This document shows, piece after piece, positions 36,301-42,997 of a DNA stretch of 64,000 bases (the stretch's first letter is position 1; every line of letters starts with the position of its first letter). A program made the translations under genes and the position numbers. This DNA is from Sporosarcina sp. ANT_H38. GTDB lineage: Bacteria > Bacillota > Bacilli > Bacillales_A > Planococcaceae. Where the stretch lies: assembly GCF_008369195.1 (NCBI RefSeq), contig NZ_VOBC01000002.1:434001-498000 (forward strand). Reading direction: 5' to 3'. The notes under the pieces were generated by a model. It saw nothing but the letters and a program-made list of their open reading frames with translations. It had not been told where the DNA came from and ran no database searches.

Positions 36301-38481
36301 TAACGTGTTGTTTTTATTTCCTGCATTAGAAACTAAGTTAACACCAACCGAAGCATTTTTATCTGCTATTCCATTTCCTTTATACCCTACTACAGAGTCA
36401 TTTAAATACCATAATTTGTCCGGCTTCGGATACTTGCTAGTCTTCTCTCTTGTTTCTTTGTTAACCATAAAACCATGTCTAGCAAAATGTTCGCTTAAAT
36501 CTATTCCTAGCACTTCAGAGGAGAATTCAACTAAATATTGTTGTTTAGAGCTATCTCCATCTATAAGCTGTATATTTTTCTCTCTATATACTCTGTTTAA
36601 TTTCCCCCAGTATCCTGGACTATACAATTCTATTTGCCAATAAACACCCAATTTTTCAAAAAATCCTTGATTACTATAATCTTTCAGGTTTTCTTTTAGT
36701 ACATTTTTATATATGTTATCTTCATATGGTATTCTCATATCTGTTTTGTTATAAAAAGTAGACATATATTGTGGTAGCATGTTATTCGTAGTTTCACCAT
36801 ATAATCTAGCATTTACATCCATTTTATGGCCTATCTCGTGGGTTAAGCCCCATGATGGTCCTCTAACTTCAAACGGGATTAAGTGGTTAGCCATAACGTC
36901 ATCTAACGTTCCGATATGATCACCCGCGGCGTACATATAGGCATAGGGTTGTGCAAGTCTTACGCTTTCTCTTATATATTTAGGGTCATGAACTTCGCTA
37001 CTTGCATCTAAACCATAATATCTAAAAAGCTCTTTCATATGAATATTGTAAGACTTAATTGTTTCTAATGGACTATAGCCATCTTCTATATATGTTTTGT
37101 AGGCACCAGTTGCTGTACCCGTCCACATAATATGATCACTCACGAATTCGAAAACATCTAGTACTTCTCTCTCTTCAACAATTGGGTGTTGCGCTATATC
37201 TTCATCTAATTTTTTCTTATAATCTATTAAGAATGATTTGAACTCTTTAAGGTCCGTATTTGCAGTTGCAAATGGTATTTTCGCGGCACCTTCAAATCGC
37301 AGTACCGGAGCTTTCCCTTGTTCTTCTTCAGTATATGGATTAATAATATATATACTTCCACCAGGTGTTACAGCTTTTTTATACCAGCCATCTTTTGCGA
37401 TTGCAGGTACTGTTATTATATTTTTACCAGCAACTAGATTAACATCTTTTCTCCAGCTTGACCAAGCACCTTCTTGTTGAGCAAAAGATAACTTAGGTAA
37501 TGGGCCTTTGGTGTTTGCATCAACATATACAGTTATTTTATCTCCTGGCTGAGCTGCAAATCCTGTTGGTTGAAGATTGTTGCCAAAACCAAATTTTAAT
37601 TTTTGATTTGCATGTTTCACCATATCCCCACGCTGTTCCGCTACAACAAGCGTTCCCTCTGTTTCGACTTTTCCACTTACTACAGCCCTAGCTAAATCTA
37701 AAATCTCTTTCAATTTAGATTCATACAAAGGATGGGTATTTGCTTCTATTTCTAGGGTATTTATCTTTTCTATGCTGTTATACGAATCGATGACTTTGCT
37801 CATTGTACCGTCTGTAAATAAGCTTTCTATTTTATCTGATACAGCATCTTCTTTGTAGAATATTAACTCTGAAGCACTTGCCCAGTCTTGATTTGCTTTT
37901 GTAAAGACAAATTTTATTCTCTTAAATTCTGTAGGCGCAAATTGGATTTCAACTACATCTCCTGTTGAACCTTTATATTCTCCAGAAGACACTAACTGGA
38001 AATCACCATCATCAGTAGTTGAGCTATATATTTCAAATTCTTGCGCAAAGCCCTTTCCTTTAGCACTTGATTGTCTGGCTGCATACACAATTCGATTTAA
38101 TTGCGTAGTTTTATCAAAATGAACGATTACCTCATTTTTAAAATCTGAAGTATTCGGTTTACCAGTCTCCCAATGTGTATTAAGATTTCCATCTATTGCA
38201 TACTCAATAAAAGAATTTGCATATCTTCCACCATTACCGGTAATCGACTTTATTGTGGATTTATCTATTTTAAATACTTGATTATAAGAATTAATAATTT
38301 CATCTTCATATAAATCAAATTTACTAACCTTTGCCTTATTCCTTTCGCTATCCCCACCTTCTATTGCATTTGTCACCTCATTCTCAATTTTCACTTCTTG
38401 CGCTAGAACTGTAACTGGTCCACTCAACATGTTAAAAATTAGTGTGGCGGATAGTATAATCGCCATAAACTTAGTCATCAT
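33331..38481 (-). CDS. Giant secreted M60-like metallopeptidase with F5/8C, NPCBM and Ig-like modules
   Basis: 1716 residues with signal peptide (AIILSATLIFNML; cleavage after VLAQ). Modules: F5/8 type C-like (about 70-215; IDGNLNTHWETGKP); peptidase M60 domain (about 290-690) with zinc motif HEIGH at 548-552 and a third ligand candidate Glu563, fitting HExxH-X(8,28)-E; a fibronectin-like segment; then three alternations of an Ig-like/DUF5011 domain with an NPCBM domain (each carries KGIG(V/T/A)H(A/S)N); a helical FIVAR-like segment; and a C-terminal leucine-rich-like tail. M60 enzymes cut mucin-type O-glycoproteins; NPCBM and F5/8C modules bind carbohydrate. No LPXTG or membrane anchor. ATG with GGGAGGG close upstream. 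Controlled by the c-di-GMP riboswitch in its leader. Confidence 0.92.
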   Translation of the reverse strand: MMTKFMAIILSATLIFNMLSGPVTVLAQEVKIENEVTNAIEGGDSERNKAKVSKFDLYEDEIINSYNQVFKIDKSTIKSITGNGGRYANSFIEYAIDGNLNTHWETGKPNTSDFKNEVIVHFDKTTQLNRIVYAARQSSAKGKGFAQEFEIYSSTTDDGDFQLVSSGEYKGSTGDVVEIQFAPTEFKRIKFVFTKANQDWASASELIFYKEDAVSDKIESLFTDGTMSKVIDSYNSIEKINTLEIEANTHPLYESKLKEILDLARAVVSGKVETEGTLVVAEQRGDMVKHANQKLKFGFGNNLQPTGFAAQPGDKITVYVDANTKGPLPKLSFAQQEGAWSSWRKDVNLVAGKNIITVPAIAKDGWYKKAVTPGGSIYIINPYTEEEQGKAPVLRFEGAAKIPFATANTDLKEFKSFLIDYKKKLDEDIAQHPIVEEREVLDVFEFVSDHIMWTGTATGAYKTYIEDGYSPLETIKSYNIHMKELFRYYGLDASSEVHDPKYIRESVRLAQPYAYMYAAGDHIGTLDDVMANHLIPFEVRGPSWGLTHEIGHKMDVNARLYGETTNNMLPQYMSTFYNKTDMRIPYEDNIYKNVLKENLKDYSNQGFFEKLGVYWQIELYSPGYWGKLNRVYREKNIQLIDGDSSKQQYLVEFSSEVLGIDLSEHFARHGFMVNKETREKTSKYPKPDKLWYLNDSVVGYKGNGIADKNASVGVNLVSNAGNKNNTLSFTLDKSYREDFLGYEIVRNGEIVGFTSSNSFIDKDIDTNKNYTYQVVVYDKKLNALKPVEINSFRPVLSVEEHVTLKLHQAFDPMDYVKAITYQGEDITQDVIVKSTDVDVAKKGNYEVVYEVINEDIKEIKTTKVTVVSDYAYISDKSSKLASVGWADLKKDKAPAGGTITLLRQGVAASYAKGIGVHANSEVVYDIEGEGYDFFESYIGIDQSMKGKKSSATFEVWIDGEKKFGSDVFQANTLHEFVKIPVTGAKEIKLVTTDANNNGNESDHTVWADAKFVKNSSKPSLTIPEEITAVKLNSEFDMLKDVQAFDAEDGNLKEHIKVKENGFTVNKTGTYNIEYSVTDSDGNEVMKTRRIAVYSASKYVSDIPWESARTDHGTVGKDKSSTNSTIKLLVNGEVKEFDKGIGTHANAEIVYNLTNSNYEYLETYIGVDRNIAEQTNSSIIFKVLADGKEVYNSGIMKYNTAAKLIRIPVKDVSQLKLVIDNAGNGISSDHGSFGNAAFLLFNNAPELTIPKSVSTKVGQEIKVIEAYSAIDAEDGDLTSHVEVTGENQVNFERAGKYNINYKVVDSDGNEVIKTRTIAVVDMEDYNYLSDFDWKSTQNSYAAPLKNQSISWKTLRLNDELGNEVSYEKGIGAHSNTTIVYDLTDKKADYFTSFVGVDRQMHGSIGSVTFEVYVDGVKKFESGLMNSRDPQKFIEIDTNGAKELKLVVTDGGNGNGSDHATWGDTKLHYANSERVYKNNLEQAIEVAKALNTEVYTEESVQAFESSVIKAEELLVNKEATQTAVDQAVEELKQATEALLEVVLDSVITIKDKYLEQSIKSTLGLTGNITLGDMYNLTSLTNRTGRVITLEGLEHAKNLIKLDIDGNKVTDFSPLKGLRKLENVAANSQIIAVGEARGPVAEIENIVIDVNGSKVLPKEVRLKKTNTGEVIIVDVNDFAQNVDKFTIDLSNESQGYYALEINFNVNENEVKLLYMIINK

Positions 38482-38519
38482 TTTCCCTCCCGATCTATGA
38501 TTTATTTAAAAAAAGGCAC

Positions 38520-38544
38520 AAAAAAACTACTCCCTCAGAGTAGA
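38520..38544 (-). terminator. Riboswitch expression platform: intrinsic terminator
   Basis: On the minus strand, CTACTC-TGAGG-GAGTAG is followed by TTTTTTT, between the c-di-GMP aptamer and the SD of the M60 gene. An 8-bp hairpin, TGTGAGGT / ACCTCACA (38554-38579), lies between aptamer and terminator. Confidence 0.85.
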
Positions 38545-38605
38545 TTCGATTTGTGTGAGGTAAAGTTAAAAACCTCACATAAACAAAAAGTAAAATTCAC
38601 TCTTT

Positions 38606-38680
38606 GGCAACTGGCTGACATAGTTATAAACCTTAGTCCCTTTAGCTTTGCGTCCCTACATTTCTATAGGTTTGCCTATT
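38606..38680 (-). ncRNA. Cyclic-di-GMP-I (GEMM-I) riboswitch aptamer
   Basis: Read on the minus strand. P1 pairs GGCAA with the terminal TTGCC. The next stem is CCTATA-GAAA-TGTAGG with the GAAA tetraloop. The signature GGGACGCAAAGC follows directly, then GGGACTAAGG (tetraloop-receptor side) and GTCAGCCAGTTGCC. These are the conserved elements of the GEMM-I class as in Vc2. It sits about 125 bases upstream of the M60 gene with a terminator in between, so c-di-GMP should set read-through. Whether ligand turns the gene on or off cannot be told by eye. Confidence 0.92.
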
Positions 38681-39048
38681 TAGTTTTAGTTTTTTTATAA
38701 TATTAACACAATACGACATATTTCCACATGAATCATTTATACCCCTAAAGAATCAGGACCTTTGAACAACGTTATGTAAAATTTTTAACATAGTTCCACA
38801 TATATTATCTTATGATATATGTAGAAACCTCCATTTCAGCAATCATAAGTCGGAAAGAGAAAGAGCATTTCTATAATTTACATTTAAACTTAATAGAACA
38901 AAAGCTGAGACTTCTTCGATAATTGCGAGAAAGGACACTGATGCATCTCTGTTCCCATTAGTAAACCTAACTTGTGATATTCGGCTAGGTTGTAACAGAA
39001 AAAGCATATATAACTCTATTACTTCCATAAAAAACTTTAATAATTAAA
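38681..39048. other. Promoter region of the riboswitch transcript and unassigned DNA
   Basis: AT-rich. The promoter for the M60 transcript must lie just upstream of 38690 on the minus strand. A 61-codon minus-strand frame at 38843-39028 has no SD or recognisable product, and I do not call it. Confidence 0.35.
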
Positions 39049-39697
39049 CACGTCTGTTGATTAATCAAAAATAGCCAGTAATTAACTTAATCCCCCGGCC
39101 GCACTTGTATAGTTGCGCATTGGGATCACTTTGGATTGAATGACTTCTAGTACGATTACCGAGATGTCTGGATGTGTAGGAATGCGACTTTGTCGCATCC
39201 CTACACATTTTTTTCGTTAATCGTATGGTTGTCTTTCATCCGTCGCGCTCCAAATGCTTAAGTACACAGAGTGCTGAAGATTTTTGAGACGAAAGAATAG
39301 CTGACTTCTTACCGAGAGAAAAGCCGCCAAAGATGCAATTTTGGCGGCTGATGCTTTCTCTATGGTTTTTTCTTACTTATTTTAAAGGAGTGTCACTTTC
39401 TATAAGGCATTACATGATCTTTGCTAAAAGTAAGCAAGGAAAGCATTGTACAACGTGCAAGAGTGCCCGAATTTGCATCTTCGGCCACTTACACTCTTCA
39501 TAGAATGTCATCTATTCTTTTCTTCCGAAACAACTGCATTTTTCACTTGTACATTGTTGGAACCCGACAGGCAAATATTCACAACCGGATTACTAAAGAG
39601 GAATGAATTGCAATTCCTCCTTAAATCTGTCATGAATAGTTAGCCGAAAGCGGTCCGAAAATAGGCCAGTGAAAATGGAGGTTATCAAGCCCTTACT
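39049..39697 (-). repeat. Repeat R2, copy C: inverted, one end lost
   Basis: Begins with the TIR CACGTCTGTTGATTAATC at 39049 and runs through H4 (about 39171-39207, TGTGTAGG...CCTACACA), H3 (GCCGCCAAAGATGC, about 39322-39350) and H2. In the variable slot only a GAGGAATTGCAATTC-type stem is present. Similarity stops near 39697, so the second TIR is missing. A short hairpin (39692-39720) then leads into the 3' end of the glycosyltransferase gene. Confidence 0.8.
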
Positions 39698-39725
39698 CGG
39701 ACATCCTCTGTCCAAGTAACTCGTT

Positions 39726-41027
39726 TTATTTAGACTTAAATCTCTCTGTCTTGTCCCAACCAATTATTTGGCGATTTTTCTTAGCTTTTATATAAAAAAT
39801 CAAACTGCGTACGAACAAATAGGAAAATAGCTGCGCGTACGTAAAGTACATAATGACACTGACAAAAATATTAACTGGCGAAAAGGTTCTTTGACTCGCC
39901 TGTGCCGCAAATAACTGCGCTGTATACACAATATAGGCAAGATACCAGATGAATAAGAGCGGATAAGTGTATTCGATAAAAAAGACATCAAGAATTCCCA
40001 ATACAAACCATACATACGAAAAAACAAGAAAAAACCAGAAAATGACGTAAACAAGCAGCTGGTGAATGGAATGAACGAGCAGCTTCCCTTTGAAATAGCC
40101 TGGTTCTGTAAGCGTTTTTTCTACTATGTATAAGTTCCCTTGCAGCCATCTTGTCCTTTGTTTCAAGTAGACTCCAAGCGTTTCAGGCTCTTGTTCCCAC
40201 GTGATTGACTCTGGAACAATCGGCAAATAATACCCTTTTTGTGTAATACGCAATGTCAATTCTGCATCTTCCGCAATAGCGTATGGATCGTATCCTCCAA
40301 GTTCTTCTATGACCGATCTTTTCACAAGCATGTTCGTGCCAGTAAGTGATCCTGTTTTGAACAGTTGCCACCTTCCCGATTGCATAAGTAGTTGAAACAC
40401 TTGAAATTCAATAGATATCATTCTCGTTAGCCAGCTTGCTGATTCGTTCATCGTCCGTACATATCCGACGGCTCCGCCTGCCCGTTCCTGTGTTTCTGCA
40501 ATAGCAACCAACTTTACAAGCGCGTGCCGTTCTGGTTGATTGTCCGCATCATACACACAATAATATTTGTTTTCCGAAATACTTAGTCCATAATTAAGGA
40601 CCCTCGATTTTCCACGTGGTTCTCCTGGAGGTACTTTTATATGGTGGACGTTTTTAAAGGTATTTGCAAACGCATCCGCGATTTCAGCTGTATTATCAGA
40701 TGAGTTATCATTCAATATATAAATTTGCAGAATACCTGGATAATCGATTGCTACCATCGCTTCTATTGTGTCCTTAATGACGACTCCTTCATTGTGTGCT
40801 GGAATTAAAATATCTACACCAGGATAAAAGTCCAATACTGGGACTTTTTTGTGTGTAATCCTGCTATACAATCCAGCAATCGTTAAAATAGAATAGTATA
40901 GGAGCAATACTAAAAAAAGGGCTGTCGTAAAAAACAGTAACATTCTAACATTGAATATTACTGCGATAACAAGCAGAGTGAGAAACAGAACAAAACTCAG
41001 AATTAGAACCCCAATCCGGCCTGTCAT
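39726..41027 (-). CDS. Processive GT2 glycosyltransferase (polysaccharide synthase, YdaM-like)
   Basis: 433 residues. Two N-terminal membrane helices, the GT-A domain (about 65-300), then four helices. Catalytic motifs of the cellulose/PNAG/hyaluronan synthase class: LNDNSSDNT, YDADN (DxD), IAEDAELT (general base Asp) and QRTRWLQG (QxxRW), the mark of a processive enzyme making and extruding a polymer. Start ATG overlaps the upstream gene by 4 bases (ATGA). That gene encodes a degenerate-GGDEF membrane protein; B. subtilis ydaK-ydaM shows the same pairing, in which c-di-GMP activates exopolysaccharide production. YdaL- and YdaN-like genes are not present here. The polymer is unknown. Confidence 0.9.
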   Translation of the reverse strand: MTGRIGVLILSFVLFLTLLVIAVIFNVRMLLFFTTALFLVLLLYYSILTIAGLYSRITHKKVPVLDFYPGVDILIPAHNEGVVIKDTIEAMVAIDYPGILQIYILNDNSSDNTAEIADAFANTFKNVHHIKVPPGEPRGKSRVLNYGLSISENKYYCVYDADNQPERHALVKLVAIAETQERAGGAVGYVRTMNESASWLTRMISIEFQVFQLLMQSGRWQLFKTGSLTGTNMLVKRSVIEELGGYDPYAIAEDAELTLRITQKGYYLPIVPESITWEQEPETLGVYLKQRTRWLQGNLYIVEKTLTEPGYFKGKLLVHSIHQLLVYVIFWFFLVFSYVWFVLGILDVFFIEYTYPLLFIWYLAYIVYTAQLFAAQASQRTFSPVNIFVSVIMYFTYAQLFSYLFVRSLIFYIKAKKNRQIIGWDKTERFKSK

Positions 41028-41812
41028 GTGACCACCACCGATTCACGTAAGGTCTTATCTCCCTCAATTTTCATTACGGTCCACCTGATTTTCTCGACCG
41101 CATTTTCTTCCAGGCGTTCTACCAAGAGCTTTTCAAGCCGCCCCCTTACAATCTCAAGGCCCTTTTCTTCAGTATTTTGAACCAGAACTATGAGCGTTGA
41201 ATCATTATATTGACCGACAATGTCGTAGTTTTTCCGAAACACCGCATACATCATACTAGCTAGAGTATGCATGACTTTTTTCCGAACAGTCCGATTCACA
41301 TCACTTAAATCTGCTTTTAAATAGAAGCCTATTTCATTACGACGGCTCATATTAGCTAGTATAAGTACCGCCTGTTTCTCAAATTCACGCTTTGTTAAGA
41401 CGCCCTCTTCTAAAATATATTCTTCTAACTGGCTAATGCGTTTTTTCAATAGCCTGTTCTCCGCACCAATCTGATAGACATATTTCGATAAGCTATAAAG
41501 CGAAAATAAATGAATCAAGAAAATGAAATGCAGACCGATTGCCAGTGCCTGTTCACCTGGCTGCCAGCTATTTTTGAATGCTAGGAAGAGAAAATAGAAT
41601 ACGGTCACAAGTATTAATGTGATATAAAAGAAAAACGCAGCTCTGTCCGACACACCAAAAAATAATAATGCCAGAAAACCGAATCCTAAATAGTAATAGA
41701 GTGGTACCTCGTTGTAGGTAATGACCAAGACGACAAGTATCGATACAAGCCAACTGACCGAGGCAATCGGCAGTTTTATCCGGTCCCAAACCTTTCGTTT
41801 TTTCAATAACAT
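41024..41812 (-). CDS. YdaK-like membrane protein with degenerate GGDEF (putative c-di-GMP receptor)
   Basis: 262 residues. Four membrane helices (about 15-110; LPIASVSWLVSILVVLVITY, YYYLGFGFLALLFFGV and others), a short coiled coil (AENRLLKKRISQLEEYI), then a GGDEF fold (about 140-250). The cyclase motif is replaced: DIVGQYNDSTLIVLV, with NDSTL where GGDEF would be. In place of the I-site RxxD it has KNYD. Catalysis is excluded and ligand binding is plausible but not shown. GTG 41815 is also possible; ATG 41812 is better spaced from AAGGA. Translationally coupled to the polysaccharide synthase gene, which it should regulate. Confidence 0.82.
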   Translation of the reverse strand: MLLKKRKVWDRIKLPIASVSWLVSILVVLVITYNEVPLYYYLGFGFLALLFFGVSDRAAFFFYITLILVTVFYFLFLAFKNSWQPGEQALAIGLHFIFLIHLFSLYSLSKYVYQIGAENRLLKKRISQLEEYILEEGVLTKREFEKQAVLILANMSRRNEIGFYLKADLSDVNRTVRKKVMHTLASMMYAVFRKNYDIVGQYNDSTLIVLVQNTEEKGLEIVRGRLEKLLVERLEENAVEKIRWTVMKIEGDKTLRESVVVT

Positions 41813-41891
41813 CACCTTCCTTACTAGTTTTCCATTCCATCTGTCAGGATAAAAAAACTATATACTACTTTTTTTATAGATTAATCTATTT

Positions 41892-41916
41892 GTTTATAGT
41901 CGTCAATTCAGGGAAT
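41892..41916 (+). promoter_or_regulatory. Putative sigma-B-type promoter
   Basis: GTTTAT (41892-41897), 13-bp spacer, GGGAAT (41911-41916), a close match to the general-stress consensus GTTTAA-N12-14-GGGWAW. Located 43 bases before the SDR start. Confidence 0.6.
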
Positions 41917-41958
41917 AATCTCTTTATACAAATAATAAACCAAATAGGAGGAAGTCAC

Positions 41959-42840
41959 ATGACAAAAGATAAATATGAAAAAATTGATAAACAGGTGCCA
42001 GGGCAAACACAGAATCAGCAACCTGGTGTAGAGGCGGAAATGAATCCTGCACCGATTTATGATGATAAAAATTATGTAGGCTCAGGAAAATTGAAAGGAA
42101 AAAACACTTTGATAACAGGCGGAGATAGCGGTATCGGTCGCGCAGTAGCTGTCGCTTTTGCAAAGGAAGGTGCGAATGTAGCGATTGCATATTTGAGTGA
42201 ACAGGAGGATATCGATGCAGCTAAAACAGTGGAACTCATTGAAGGTTATGGTGGAAAAGCGCTGAAAATTCGTATCGATATAAGTGAGGAAGAACATTGT
42301 GAGCAATTGGTTGACAAGGTTATTGATGAATTCGGCAGTTTGAATGTCCTCGTCAACAATGCCGCAAAACAATTCCCACAAAAAGATATCTCCCTGATTT
42401 CATCCGACCAGCTTCGGGAAACATTCGACACGAATTTCTTCGGTTTATTTTATATGTCTAAGGCGGCTTTGAATCATATGACAAAAGGCGATACCATCGT
42501 CAACACTTCGTCCGTCACAGCTTATAACGGCTCAAAAGAATTGCTCGATTACTCTGCGACAAAAGGAGCCATTACTTCCTTTACACGTTCTCTCGCACTG
42601 AACTTGGCCGAAAAAGGGATACGTGTCAATGCCGTTGCCCCTGGCCCGATTTGGACACCGCTCATCCCAGCAACATTTGATAAGGAAAAGGTTAAACAGC
42701 ACGGTGCGGATACGCCGGTTAAACGTCGAGGCCAACCTGCTGAAAATGCACCGGCCTATGTGTTTCTCGCTTCAAGTGATTCCAGCTATATGACCGGCCA
42801 GACGATACATGTTGATGGTGGCGGTTTCGTAGGATCTTGA
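41959..42840 (+). CDS. SDR family oxidoreductase, general-stress type (YhdF/YhxC-like)
   Basis: 293 residues. A polar N-terminal extension (KQVPGQTQNQQPGVEAEMNP) typical of the stress SDRs precedes the Rossmann fold: TLITGGDSGIGRAVAVAFA (TGxxxGIG cofactor motif), VLVNNAAKQFP (NNAA), Ser of VNTSSVTAY, the catalytic pair Tyr/Lys in DYSATKGAI, and VNAVAPGPIWTPL. NAD(P)-dependent; substrate unknown. The frame extends to 41890, but ATG 41959 has TAGGAGGAAG 6-7 bases upstream. A sigma-B-like promoter precedes it, as expected for this group. Monocistronic, followed by a terminator. Confidence 0.93.
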   Translation: MTKDKYEKIDKQVPGQTQNQQPGVEAEMNPAPIYDDKNYVGSGKLKGKNTLITGGDSGIGRAVAVAFAKEGANVAIAYLSEQEDIDAAKTVELIEGYGGKALKIRIDISEEEHCEQLVDKVIDEFGSLNVLVNNAAKQFPQKDISLISSDQLRETFDTNFFGLFYMSKAALNHMTKGDTIVNTSSVTAYNGSKELLDYSATKGAITSFTRSLALNLAEKGIRVNAVAPGPIWTPLIPATFDKEKVKQHGADTPVKRRGQPAENAPAYVFLASSDSSYMTGQTIHVDGGGFVGS

Positions 42841-42850
42841 ACGAATTTGA

Positions 42851-42885
42851 CAACCCCTTAGAGACAATTTCTCTGAGGGGTTTTT
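42851..42885 (+). terminator. Intrinsic terminator
   Basis: ACCCCT / AGGGGT outer stem, AGAGA / TCTCT inner stem, TTTTTC tail. Confidence 0.8.
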
Positions 42886-42947
42886 CCCTTATGTTGTTTA
42901 CTTTCCTCCAAACAATTGTACTCATAGCTGTCAACCGAAAAACCAAC

Positions 42948-42995
42948 AAAATAGCCCCTCTAGACGGAATTTCTTCCGTCTAGAGGGGCTATTTT
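42948..42995 (-). terminator. Intrinsic terminator of the YhgE gene
   Basis: A perfect 22-bp inverted repeat with a 4-base loop (arm core AGCCCCTCTAGACGGAA, flanked by AAAA/TTTT on both sides), directly after the YhgE stop. Confidence 0.85.
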
Positions 42996-42997
42996 AA

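Noticed and set aside
38843..39028. 61-codon minus-strand frame between the riboswitch and R2
   Set aside because: No SD, low-complexity composition and no family; left as unassigned DNA.
42948..42995. Operator-like perfect palindrome upstream of YhgE
   Set aside because: It lies downstream of the YhgE stop on the coding strand, with a T-rich tail, so it is a terminator.
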